Shown here piece by piece: positions 17,943 to 25,902 of a DNA stretch of 64,000 bases. Under the pieces are notes generated by a model. It worked only from the letters and a program-made list of their open reading frames with translations. It did no database searches and had not been told where the DNA came from. The stretch's first letter is position 1. Every line of letters starts with the position of its first letter. The translations under genes were made by a program, and so were the position numbers. Location of the stretch: contig NZ_BMIB01000004.1 of the NCBI RefSeq assembly GCF_014641615.1, positions 248,001-312,000 of the forward strand, written 5' to 3'. This DNA comes from Filimonas zeae (GTDB taxonomy: Bacteria; Bacteroidota; Bacteroidia; Chitinophagales; Chitinophagaceae).

Positions 17943-17976
17943 AAAAGCCGGGCGATAATAAATCGCCCGGCTTTTT
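17943..17976 (+). terminator. Rho-independent terminator of the alpha-2-macroglobulin gene
   Basis: A 14-bp perfect stem (17943-17956 with 17962-17975), loop AATAA, rich in GC at its core (GCCGGGCGAT), with a T-tract at 17972-17976. Its last T is also the first base of the next promoter's -7 box. Confidence 0.9.
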
Positions 17977-17983
17977 ATCTTTG
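17976..17983 (+). promoter_or_regulatory. -7 box of the FAD oxidoreductase gene
   Basis: TATCTTTG fits TAnnTTTG and ends four bases before the ATG at 17988, overlapping the upstream terminator's T-tract. Confidence 0.5.
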
Positions 17984-17987
17984 CGGC

Positions 17988-19052
17988 ATGCAAGTAGATT
18001 ATCTTATTATAGGCCAGGGCATTTGCGGTACTTTTCTCAGCTACGAGTTGCAGAAAGCAGGCAAAAAAGTACTGGTGATAGATGAAGCACAACCCTTTTC
18101 CTCCACCAAAGTAGCCAGCGGTGTTATTAACCCCGTTACCGGCCGCCAGGTAGTTACCACCTGGATGGCAGAGGAGCTGATGCCTTTTACCTGGAATGCG
18201 TATACCAGCATTGGGCTGGAGATTCAGCAACAGGTAATTCAAAACTGCCCTATACAGGCCTTCCCTCCTTCAGAACAAATGCTGGAGGCGTATGAGCAGA
18301 AAATGAACAATCAGCCTTCCTTTATACAGCCCATAGCGGCTAACGATATTATAGATTACCATACCTATTTCTATTTTAACCACGGCGCCGTAGCCATCAG
18401 CCCCGCGTGGCTGGTTGATTTACATGCCCTGTTAAAAGGCTGGCGGCAAAAACTGGAAGAAACCAGCGCCTTATTGGAAGAAAGCTTTGATGCCACACAA
18501 CTGCAGATACATGCCACAGGTATTACCTATAAAAACATACAGGCAGAGAAAGTGTTCTTTTGCAATGGCGTAAACACATTTCAACATCCTTTATGGGAAA
18601 AGCTGCCTTACAGCTTTAACAAAGGCGAGGCGCTGATTGTAGACATACCCGATCTTCCGCAAAACCATATTTACAAATTCGGCATTACCACCCTGGTACC
18701 CTGGTACGATGGCCTGTGGTGGGCAGGTAGTACGTATGACAACCGTTATACCGATGCATTACCTACCGATCTTTTTCGCCAACGCAAAACTGCTGAGCTG
18801 GGTATGCTGCTGAAAGGCAAGTTTACGGTGGTAGATCATATTGCTTCTATACGCCCGGCTACGGTAGAGCGCCGCCCCTTTGCAGGCCTTCACCCTACGC
18901 AACCCGCTGCGGGCATTTTAAACGGTATGGGTACCAAAGGCTGTTCGCTGGCACCGTATTTTGCGCATCAGCTGGCGCAGCACCTGGTTAACGGACAGCC
19001 CATTACACCGGCAGGTGATGTGCGCAGGTTTTCAGCCACCTTATCTTTATAA
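17988..19052 (+). CDS. FAD-dependent oxidoreductase (DadA/glycine-oxidase type)
   Basis: The 354-residue protein starts with a Rossmann FAD-binding motif (IIGQGICGTFLSYEL, ending in the acidic VIDE) and has a DAO-type middle region. The C-terminal FAD-contacting segment is present (ASIRPATVERRP and GILNGMGTKG). Members oxidise amines or amino acids; the substrate here is not readable. It has no signal peptide, so it is cytosolic. A short gap (29 bases) leads to the next membrane-protein gene on the same strand. Confidence 0.85.
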   Translation: MQVDYLIIGQGICGTFLSYELQKAGKKVLVIDEAQPFSSTKVASGVINPVTGRQVVTTWMAEELMPFTWNAYTSIGLEIQQQVIQNCPIQAFPPSEQMLEAYEQKMNNQPSFIQPIAANDIIDYHTYFYFNHGAVAISPAWLVDLHALLKGWRQKLEETSALLEESFDATQLQIHATGITYKNIQAEKVFFCNGVNTFQHPLWEKLPYSFNKGEALIVDIPDLPQNHIYKFGITTLVPWYDGLWWAGSTYDNRYTDALPTDLFRQRKTAELGMLLKGKFTVVDHIASIRPATVERRPFAGLHPTQPAAGILNGMGTKGCSLAPYFAHQLAQHLVNGQPITPAGDVRRFSATLSL

Positions 19053-19081
19053 AACTTTTTACAATTACTACTACTTAAAAC

Positions 19082-19489
19082 ATGGCAACCGAAACTACTG
19101 AAACGGAATACCGTATTCCTATTGCGTATCGCCGCATGGAAAACCTGCATATTGTATTCTGGCTTTTTAAAGATGTTAGCTGGTGTATGATATGGAAACC
19201 ACTGGGGATAATTATGATTTTTCCTACGCTGATTATTTCCATTGTAATAGCCTGGCGCACCCGGCAATTTGTATCTGAACTGTGCCATAACCTGGCTATT
19301 ACCATATGGATTGCAGCCAACAGCTACTGGATGATAAGTGAGTTTTTACACTTTGATGATAAGATAGTAGTGGGCACCATTACCTATAAGCATCTTGCTA
19401 TGGTTCCCTTTTGCCTGGGCATATTGATATTAGCATACTATTATGTATACTGGAAGCCCAGAAACAAAGATGCCGTGGAAACTATGTAA
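19082..19489 (+). CDS. Small conserved membrane protein of unknown function
   Basis: The 135-residue product has a charged N-terminus and three or four hydrophobic segments (about residues 40-58, 68-85, 102-120). A WLFKDVSWCM segment precedes the first one. I recognise no family with a known role. It follows the oxidoreductase by 29 bases and may share its transcript. Its last codons form the left arm of a hairpin that continues past the stop. Confidence 0.7.
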   Translation: MATETTETEYRIPIAYRRMENLHIVFWLFKDVSWCMIWKPLGIIMIFPTLIISIVIAWRTRQFVSELCHNLAITIWIAANSYWMISEFLHFDDKIVVGTITYKHLAMVPFCLGILILAYYYVYWKPRNKDAVETM

Positions 19490-19500
19490 CCACGGCATCT
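19468..19500. terminator. Hairpin spanning the stop of the membrane-protein gene
   Basis: AGATGCCGTGG (19468-19478) pairs with CCACGGCATCT (19490-19500). The stem is perfect over 11 bp, but only three T follow it. It sits between convergent genes. Confidence 0.5.
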
Positions 19501-19519
19501 TTGCATTTACTATAGATGA

Positions 19520-19969
19520 TTAATATCTTTCAAAACGGTATCGTACAATGTAACTACCGTTATAATAAGTGCCATAAAAAACAGAGCCCTGGTAATCCAG
19601 ATCGTTAAAGTACAGGTTAATTGTCTGGGCAGTGCTGGGGTCGCGCATATCAATACGCATTACATCATGCAAATCGGTATAATAATTACCAAACTCATCA
19701 TAATAGCCATCCCGCACAGTGGCTATTGACCAGGAGCCATACATATCTCCATAAAAATCGGAGTAGCTTACATTGCCGTTGCTGGAAAAATCAAAGCGGC
19801 CACCATCTACAGGTGTCTGCACAAACCGCCAGCCGTAGGGAGTATATTGTTGAGCTTCTGTCATTACCCAGGAGCCGGTTATCTGCGGCCCCAGATCGTT
19901 GGTTTTACGGCAACCGGCAAAAATATAAAGGGCGGCAATGAGTAAAGTAGCGCGTAGAATTGATTTCAT
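19520..19969 (-). CDS. Small lipoprotein, lipocalin-like
   Basis: The 149-residue protein has a lipobox FAGC (Cys20) and a mature part beginning ITGSWVMTEA, the start of many lipocalin-like Bacteroidetes lipoproteins. The rest is rich in Tyr, Asp and Gly and predicts beta strands. Function unknown. It is convergent with the preceding gene and codirectional with, but well separated from, the MFS pair. Confidence 0.7.
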   Translation of the reverse strand: MKSILRATLLIAALYIFAGCRKTNDLGPQITGSWVMTEAQQYTPYGWRFVQTPVDGGRFDFSSNGNVSYSDFYGDMYGSWSIATVRDGYYDEFGNYYTDLHDVMRIDMRDPSTAQTINLYFNDLDYQGSVFYGTYYNGSYIVRYRFERY

Positions 19970-20079
19970 AACTGTTGTTTTAAGGTATACACGCAGTAAT
20001 GCAAGTTTGCATCCAGTGTATAACGCAGGGTTGAGATATGGGTACGATTTTAAATTTATTTAACTACGGAACGGGCCAA

Positions 20080-21249
20080 TCAACCTTTATTATCGGCGAT
20101 TTTACCGGCCAGCAAGGTAATACTAAAACCTAATATAGCCACCAGCACAAAAGCCAGCCGCAGGTTTACCGCCTCGGATATATAACCAATAACCGGAGGA
20201 CCCAGCAAAAAGCCCAGATACCCCACTACTGATACGGCAGCAATAGCCGGACCGGCAGCCATTTTGGTGTTTTTGGTAGTAACACTAAACACCAGCGGCA
20301 CCACGCAGGATACGCCCAAACCGGTAATCATAAAACCTGACACCCCAACTACCACATGCGGCATGGCCACAGACAGCAGCAGGCCTATAGCAATTAAAAC
20401 TCCGCATATACGTAACATTTGTTTTACACCATACTTATTTACCAGGCGGTCGCCCACAAACCGGCCAACAGCCATGGTACACATATAGGCGGCAAAACCC
20501 AGCCCTATGTATTTGCCCGATACATGAATTTCTTTTTGAAAATAGATGCCACTCCAGTCGTACATAGTCCCCTCGCATACCATGCTGCCAAACGCAATCA
20601 GCCCCAGCTTTAGCAGTGGTTTATCCGGTAACGCCAGCAGTTTCTTTTTGGCACTGGCCGTATTATCTTCCTGCACCGCATCCCCATAGGCCATCATGGT
20701 CATAATAAGCGCTAATACACCTACTATGGTAAAATGTATAAAGGGAGATATTTTCCAGGAAATCATCAGAGAACCCAGGCCTGCACCGGCAAAACCAGCC
20801 ACGCTCCATACCCCGTGAAAAGTAGTAATAATAGAACGGTCGTACATAGCCTGTACCCCTACCGACTGCGCGTTAATGGCAATGTTGAGAAAGTTACGGG
20901 AGCTGCCAAAGAAAAACAGCAATATGGCCAGCTGCCATACAGAGTTTACCAACCCCAATGCCGGCAACAGCACCGCATATAATAAAGCACCGGCCAGCAT
21001 TACATACCGGCTGCTTACACGGCCCAGTAACATACCCGTAAAAGGCAGGGTAAGCAAAAGCCCCATGGGCAGGGCAAATAATACGGTACCCAGTTGCGCA
21101 TCGTTTAAATGCAGCTTTTCCTGTAGTGTGGGAATACGCGATGCCCAGCTGGTAAAAGTAAAACCCGATATAAAAAAGAATATCGCCACGGCTATGCGCA
21201 TACGCCTTGCCATTGCCATATTTTTCCCCGTTATGTATGTTAGCATCAT
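20080..21249 (-). CDS. MFS transporter (YbjJ-like), copy 2
   Basis: A 389-residue, 12-segment major-facilitator protein. It shares length and blocks such as FTSWASRIP, LGTVLFALP, FLNIAIN and CEGTMYDWSG with the next gene upstream, so the two are paralogues from a tandem duplication (roughly half the residues identical by eye). Close types are YbjJ-like and FucP-unrelated sugar/drug exporters; substrate unknown. The first of two adjacent ATGs is given, although an ATG at 21219 would also fit. It follows its paralogue by 15 bases, so it is in the same operon. Confidence 0.85.
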   Translation of the reverse strand: MMLTYITGKNMAMARRMRIAVAIFFFISGFTFTSWASRIPTLQEKLHLNDAQLGTVLFALPMGLLLTLPFTGMLLGRVSSRYVMLAGALLYAVLLPALGLVNSVWQLAILLFFFGSSRNFLNIAINAQSVGVQAMYDRSIITTFHGVWSVAGFAGAGLGSLMISWKISPFIHFTIVGVLALIMTMMAYGDAVQEDNTASAKKKLLALPDKPLLKLGLIAFGSMVCEGTMYDWSGIYFQKEIHVSGKYIGLGFAAYMCTMAVGRFVGDRLVNKYGVKQMLRICGVLIAIGLLLSVAMPHVVVGVSGFMITGLGVSCVVPLVFSVTTKNTKMAAGPAIAAVSVVGYLGFLLGPPVIGYISEAVNLRLAFVLVAILGFSITLLAGKIADNKG

Positions 21250-21264
21250 CTGCCTCTGTTATTT

Positions 21265-22416
21265 TTATTTATTCTTCGTTTGTGAGGCAAGCAATGTAGT
21301 AGTAATTCCGAATAAAGCTACAACGGTAAACGACCATCTTAAACTGGATAATTCCGCTATAAAACCTATCAGTGGCGGCCCGATGAGAAAACCAATAAAC
21401 CCGATGGTAGATACCGCCGCCAGGGCCAACCCTGGTGACATGGTTTTTGATTTACCCGCCAGTCCGTATATCAAAGGTACGATAGAAGAAACACCCACGC
21501 CCACCAATAAAAAGCCGATGGCAGCCGGTATAATATGCGGCAGTGCCACCGCCAGCATTAAGCCGCTGGCAATACATATTCCGCTTATTTGTATTACGCG
21601 GGTTACCCCCAGGCGGGTAACGGCCCAGTCAGCCGCAAAACGTCCGCCTGCCATAGTACTCATAAACACCACAAAACCCAGTACCACAAACTGTTTGGAG
21701 GTCATTACCACTTTTTGGAAATACACCCCGCTCCAGTCGAACATAGTGCCTTCGCACACCATGCCGCTGAAGGCAATAATGCCCAGTTTCAGGATTATTT
21801 TGTCGGGTTTGGCAAAAAGGGGCTGCGTACTTCCGGTGTTAAGATCTTTTACTACCAGGTTTTTATGGGTGATTAACACCATCAGTAAACAGGTACCGCA
21901 GATAATCAGGTAATGCGTAAACGGAGGCACACCTGCGGGGCTTACCCAAAAACCAATAAAACCACCACACAACCCGGCCAGGCTCCACAAACCGTGAAAA
22001 GAGGCCATAATAGAGCGGCCATAATACGATTCAACACTTACCGCCTGTGTGTTTACCGATATATTAAGCATGTTACTCCATAAACCAAAGAACATAAGCA
22101 CGGTAACCAGCTGCCATACCTGCCCTGCCAGCCCTATAAACACCAGGGTTATAGGATACATTACCGCCGCCAGTATTAACACCATGCGGCTGCCGTATTT
22201 AGATACCAGCACGCCCGATATGGGCAAACTGCACATTAAGCCTACCGGCAGTGCAAACAACACACTGCCCAGTGCTGCATCGCTCAGTTGCAGCTGGGTT
22301 TTAATATCGGGAATGCGGCAGGTCCAGCTGGAAAAAACCAGGCCTGCGATGAAAAAGAAAATACCTACTGCTATCCGGTGCGTTCTATGCCCTGCTACCG
22401 CTAAAGAAAAGTTCAT
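21265..22416 (-). CDS. MFS transporter (YbjJ-like), copy 1
   Basis: A 383-residue, 12-segment major-facilitator protein, paralogue of the following gene (FSSWTCRIP, LGSVLFALP, MLNISVNTQ, CEGTMFDWSG). The ATG at 22416 is preferred to one six codons upstream. It starts 30 bases after the DeoR-type regulator's stop, so regulator and transporters form one operon and the regulator probably controls uptake or efflux of its own ligand, perhaps a sugar or nucleoside. The ligand is inference only. Confidence 0.85.
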   Translation of the reverse strand: MNFSLAVAGHRTHRIAVGIFFFIAGLVFSSWTCRIPDIKTQLQLSDAALGSVLFALPVGLMCSLPISGVLVSKYGSRMVLILAAVMYPITLVFIGLAGQVWQLVTVLMFFGLWSNMLNISVNTQAVSVESYYGRSIMASFHGLWSLAGLCGGFIGFWVSPAGVPPFTHYLIICGTCLLMVLITHKNLVVKDLNTGSTQPLFAKPDKIILKLGIIAFSGMVCEGTMFDWSGVYFQKVVMTSKQFVVLGFVVFMSTMAGGRFAADWAVTRLGVTRVIQISGICIASGLMLAVALPHIIPAAIGFLLVGVGVSSIVPLIYGLAGKSKTMSPGLALAAVSTIGFIGFLIGPPLIGFIAELSSLRWSFTVVALFGITTTLLASQTKNK

Positions 22417-22446
22417 GCTATAATAATTAAACACCTGTGCTGTATA

Positions 22447-23196
22447 CTAGAGTATCTGAATACCCAGCGCGGTATAAGGTTGAAATTGTTGGTGCGTGTT
22501 GTCGGCTTCTGTAATAATACAGTCCACCACAGAAATATCACACATCTTATATAACTCTGCCGTACCTATTTTATCCAGTGTGGTAACGGCTACCACTTTA
22601 CTGGCGGCCTGTAACATGGCGCGCCCTGCTTCCAGATCGTCGTAATTATGCGTGCTTACTCCAATTTCGTGGTGCAGGCTGCATATGCCGGTAAAACAGA
22701 TATCCACATGCACCTGCTGAAACATACGGGCGGCATCTGCTCCCGTAGTCATTTGCGCATGTTTATCAATTCTGCCACCTGCCAGCAACACTTCCACCAA
22801 AGGATGCTCGCACAAAATAGTTGCCAGGGGTACGTTATTGGTAACCACGGTAAGTGGCATATCCTGCGGCAGCATACGGGCCAGTGTATAGGTAGTGGTA
22901 CCGCCGCTCATCAGCACCGTTTGGCCGGGTTGCAATAATTGCAAAGCCTTACGCGCTATTTTCTTTTTATCATCTTCCAGCACATGCACCCGATCGGTAA
23001 ACGGATGCATATTGGGAGAATGCGGTACTGCCCCACCCCGTACCTTGGTAAGCAGGTTATTTTCGGCCAGTAATTCAATATCCCTGCGCACAGTATATTC
23101 CGATACCTGCAACATGGCACTCAGCTCGCCCAGCGTTACTTTCTGATCTGTCTTTAGCTTCCGGAGTATAAAATCCAGCCGCTCTTCTTTCAACAT
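22447..23196 (-). CDS. DeoR-family transcriptional regulator
   Basis: The 249-residue protein has the N-terminal DeoR helix-turn-helix (EERLDFILRKL, then VSEYTVRRDIELL) and the sugar-phosphate-sensing domain with MSGGTTTYTLARML and VTNNVPLA (residues about 75-235). Members repress sugar or nucleoside genes and bind phosphorylated sugars. It leads the operon of two MFS transporters and is divergent from the 5'-nucleotidase gene, whose 83-base intergenic region has repeated TTGC/GCAA half-sites. Confidence 0.92.
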   Translation of the reverse strand: MLKEERLDFILRKLKTDQKVTLGELSAMLQVSEYTVRRDIELLAENNLLTKVRGGAVPHSPNMHPFTDRVHVLEDDKKKIARKALQLLQPGQTVLMSGGTTTYTLARMLPQDMPLTVVTNNVPLATILCEHPLVEVLLAGGRIDKHAQMTTGADAARMFQQVHVDICFTGICSLHHEIGVSTHNYDDLEAGRAMLQAASKVVAVTTLDKIGTAELYKMCDISVVDCIITEADNTHQQFQPYTALGIQIL

Positions 23197-23232
23197 CTTG
23201 CAACATTTTACTACAAAATAACATCTTTATTA

Positions 23233-23277
23233 GCAAACATTGCAACTTATGGCATTAAATTGCACTAAAATAGCAAT
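23233..23277. promoter_or_regulatory. Possible operator in the divergent deoR/nucleotidase promoter region
   Basis: GCAA-ACA-TTGC (23233-23243) and ATTGC-N9-GCAAT (23259-23277) are two short inverted repeats in an AT-rich intergenic region. Another TTGCAA stands at 23199-23204, next to the regulator's start. The pattern suits autoregulation, but chance is possible in AT-rich DNA. Confidence 0.3.
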
Positions 23278-23279
23278 AT

Positions 23280-23849
23280 ATGGCAAGAATTATCATTGAC
23301 ATGGACGAAGTAATGGCAGATATTATTCCGCATCTGGTAGATAATTATTATCAGGCTACCGGCGAAACCATCACCGCAGAGGCTATGCATGGCAAGCACC
23401 TGGAAGAATGTTGCAGCCAGCCCCAGCTGATAAGACAATTATTATATACACCCGGCTTTTTCAGAACCGCCCCGCTGATTGCCGATACACAGGTGGTGGT
23501 AAAAGCCCTGAACGAGCATCATGAAGTATTCATTGTATCGGCGGCTATGGAGTTTCCGCAATCGCTGATAGAAAAATATGAGTGGCTGGAAGAGCATTTT
23601 CCATTTTTAACCTGGCGCCAGATTGCTTTTACCGGCAGCAAGGCACTGGTAAGCGGCGATTATATGATTGATGACCACCTGAAAAACCTGGATTATTTTG
23701 ATGGCGAAAAACTGATGTTTACCTCGCCCCATAATGCGCTGATAGAAAAATATACCCGCGTTAACAACTGGAAGGAGGTAGCAGATATATTATTACCCGG
23801 CGCTACCAACCCACTTAACGCAAAAATAGCCAGCGGAACAGCACTTTAA
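23280..23849 (+). CDS. 5'(3')-deoxyribonucleotidase-like HAD phosphatase
   Basis: The 189-residue protein begins IIIDMDEVMAD, the D-x-D motif of the 5'-nucleotidase C (NT5C) branch of HAD phosphatases. It has a VSAAMEF motif-II-like segment and the acidic motif YMIDDHLKN near residue 128. Members dephosphorylate (deoxy)nucleoside monophosphates. It is divergent from the deoR operon and 63 bases upstream of aspS. Confidence 0.85.
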   Translation: MARIIIDMDEVMADIIPHLVDNYYQATGETITAEAMHGKHLEECCSQPQLIRQLLYTPGFFRTAPLIADTQVVVKALNEHHEVFIVSAAMEFPQSLIEKYEWLEEHFPFLTWRQIAFTGSKALVSGDYMIDDHLKNLDYFDGEKLMFTSPHNALIEKYTRVNNWKEVADILLPGATNPLNAKIASGTAL

Positions 23850-23873
23850 AAGGCTGTGGTAAGCCAATTCAGC

Positions 23874-23881
23874 TATCTTTG
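23874..23881 (+). promoter_or_regulatory. -7 box of aspS
   Basis: TATCTTTG fits TAnnTTTG and lies 31 bases before the aspS ATG. Confidence 0.5.
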
Positions 23882-23912
23882 CTGCCCTTACTGATTTTAA
23901 TAAATAGATTAT

Positions 23913-25742
23913 ATGTATCGCTCACACAACTGCGGTGAACTCAGAATCCAAAACGTCAACAACCAGGTAACCCTGGCAGGTTGGGTACAAACCGTTAGAA
24001 AATTCGGCGCTATTACTTTTATTGATCTGCGCGACCGTTATGGTATTACACAATTGCTGTTTGGAGAAGAACTGAACCACCTGCTGGATGAAAATCCGCT
24101 GGGTCGTGAATATGTAATACAGGTAACCGGCACCGTTACCGAGCGTACCAATAAAAACCCTAATATTCCAACCGGCGATATTGAATTAACCGTACAGAGT
24201 TTTGTGATACTGAATAAATCTGCAGTGCCTCCCTTCACCATTACCGATGAAACAGATGGTGGCGAAGACCTGCGCATGAAATACCGCTACCTGGATTTAC
24301 GCCGCAATGCGGTAAAGAAAAACCTGGAACTGCGTTATGCCGTAAACCGCTCTGCCAGAAACTATCTGCACGAGAACGGGTTTATGGATATTGAAACGCC
24401 TTTCCTGATTAAGTCTACCCCCGAAGGTGCGCGCGACTTTGTGGTACCCAGCCGCATGAACCCCGGACAGTTTTATGCACTGCCCCAAAGCCCGCAAACA
24501 TTTAAACAATTATTAATGGTTAGCGGCTACGATCGTTACTATCAGATTGTAAAATGTTTTCGTGATGAGGATTTGCGTGCAGACCGCCAGCCGGAGTTTA
24601 CGCAGATTGACTGTGAAATGAGTTTTGTTGACCAGGAAGACATCATTGGCATGTTTGAAGGGTTGGTGAAACGCATATTTAAAGATGTAAAAGATATCGA
24701 CTATACCGATGTAATCAGCCGCCTTACCTGGGAAGATGCGATGTGGCATTATGGTAACGACAAGCCGGACATCCGTTTTGGTATGCAGATTTTAAACCTG
24801 AAATCGGCCTTTAACCGCAACGGTAACATTGAAGCAACCGGGGAACTGATTAACGGCGCTGGCTTTGGCGTGTTTGACAATGCAGAAACCGTACTGGCTA
24901 TAGCCGTACCGGGTTGCAGCGAATACACCCGCAAGCAAACAGATGAGCTGACGGAGTGGGTTAAGCGCCCGCAGATAGGTATGCAGGGGCTGGTATTTAT
25001 TAAATGCAATGCCGATGGCACCTACAAAAGCAGCGTAGACAAGTTTTACAGCGAAGACAAACTGAAAGCCATTGCTGAAGCAGCTGGTGCAAAAGCCGGC
25101 GATTTAGTACTGATACTGGCAGGCCGTGAAGAAAGAACCCGTAAAGCCACCAGCGAACTGCGCCTGGAAATGGGCAAACGCCTGGGCTTTCGTAAAGAAG
25201 ATGAGTTTAAGTTACTGTGGGTAATAGACTTTCCGCTGTTTGAATATGCAGAAGAGGAAAACCGCTGGGTAGCCCGTCACCATCCGTTTACTTCGCCCAA
25301 GCCTTCCGATATTTCCACCATGATCAATAACGATCCTGTTATTGCCAATGCAGAAAAATATCTGGAGCATCCTTATTCCAACATCAAAGCCAACGCGTAC
25401 GATCTGGTGTTAAACGGCAATGAAATAGGTGGTGGTAGCATTCGTATATTCCAGCGCGAGTTGCAGGAGAAAATGTTTGCAGCACTGGGTATGTCAACCG
25501 AAGAAGCCAACCATAAATTCGGCTTTTTATTAGGCGCTTTTGAATATGGTGCACCGCCGCATGGTGGTCTGGCTTTTGGGTTCGATCGTTTGTGTGCTAT
25601 ACTGGGTGGTAGTGAAAGCATCCGTGACTTTATCGCCTTCCCTAAAAACAACAGCGGCCGCGATGTGATGCTGGATGCGCCTTCGCAGATTGACGAAAAA
25701 CAGTTTACTGAATTACAGATAAAGCTGAACCTGCAAAGCTAG
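23913..25742 (+). CDS. aspS: Aspartyl-tRNA synthetase
   Basis: This 609-residue class II enzyme charges tRNA with aspartate. It has the N-terminal OB fold (LAGWVQTVRKFG), the catalytic core with class II motif 2 (CFRDEDLRADRQPEF) and motif 3 (GGLAFGFDRL), and the GAD insertion of the bacterial type (residues about 300-420). Length fits the bacterial type. It has its own -7 box and a downstream terminator, so it is a single transcription unit. Confidence 0.97.
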   Translation: MYRSHNCGELRIQNVNNQVTLAGWVQTVRKFGAITFIDLRDRYGITQLLFGEELNHLLDENPLGREYVIQVTGTVTERTNKNPNIPTGDIELTVQSFVILNKSAVPPFTITDETDGGEDLRMKYRYLDLRRNAVKKNLELRYAVNRSARNYLHENGFMDIETPFLIKSTPEGARDFVVPSRMNPGQFYALPQSPQTFKQLLMVSGYDRYYQIVKCFRDEDLRADRQPEFTQIDCEMSFVDQEDIIGMFEGLVKRIFKDVKDIDYTDVISRLTWEDAMWHYGNDKPDIRFGMQILNLKSAFNRNGNIEATGELINGAGFGVFDNAETVLAIAVPGCSEYTRKQTDELTEWVKRPQIGMQGLVFIKCNADGTYKSSVDKFYSEDKLKAIAEAAGAKAGDLVLILAGREERTRKATSELRLEMGKRLGFRKEDEFKLLWVIDFPLFEYAEEENRWVARHHPFTSPKPSDISTMINNDPVIANAEKYLEHPYSNIKANAYDLVLNGNEIGGGSIRIFQRELQEKMFAALGMSTEEANHKFGFLLGAFEYGAPPHGGLAFGFDRLCAILGGSESIRDFIAFPKNNSGRDVMLDAPSQIDEKQFTELQIKLNLQS

Positions 25743-25761
25743 TAGCAGCTTTTTATACAAG

Positions 25762-25842
25762 GCCCATAGCCGAACCTTTTATCCTGTGTAAAAAGCATAC
25801 AGGTATTTTTAAAAAGAGGTTTGCTATGGGCTTCTTCTTTTT
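25762..25842 (+). terminator. Long nested terminator hairpin after aspS
   Basis: GCCCATAGC (25762-25770) pairs with GCTATGGGC (25823-25831). The stem extends inward (CGAACCTTTT with AAAGAGGTTT, one bulge), and a second stem CCTGT/ACAGG sits in the loop. TTCTTCTTTTT follows. Confidence 0.7.
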
Positions 25843-25902
25843 AAGCCTTTGTTGCATTGCTGCTAATTTTCCTTATATTGTACTCGTCTTCGATTTTTTG
25901 TC

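Noticed and set aside
20876..21913. A 345-residue plus-strand frame opposite the MFS genes
   Set aside because: It lies antisense to two clear transporters, spans their junction and has no domain.
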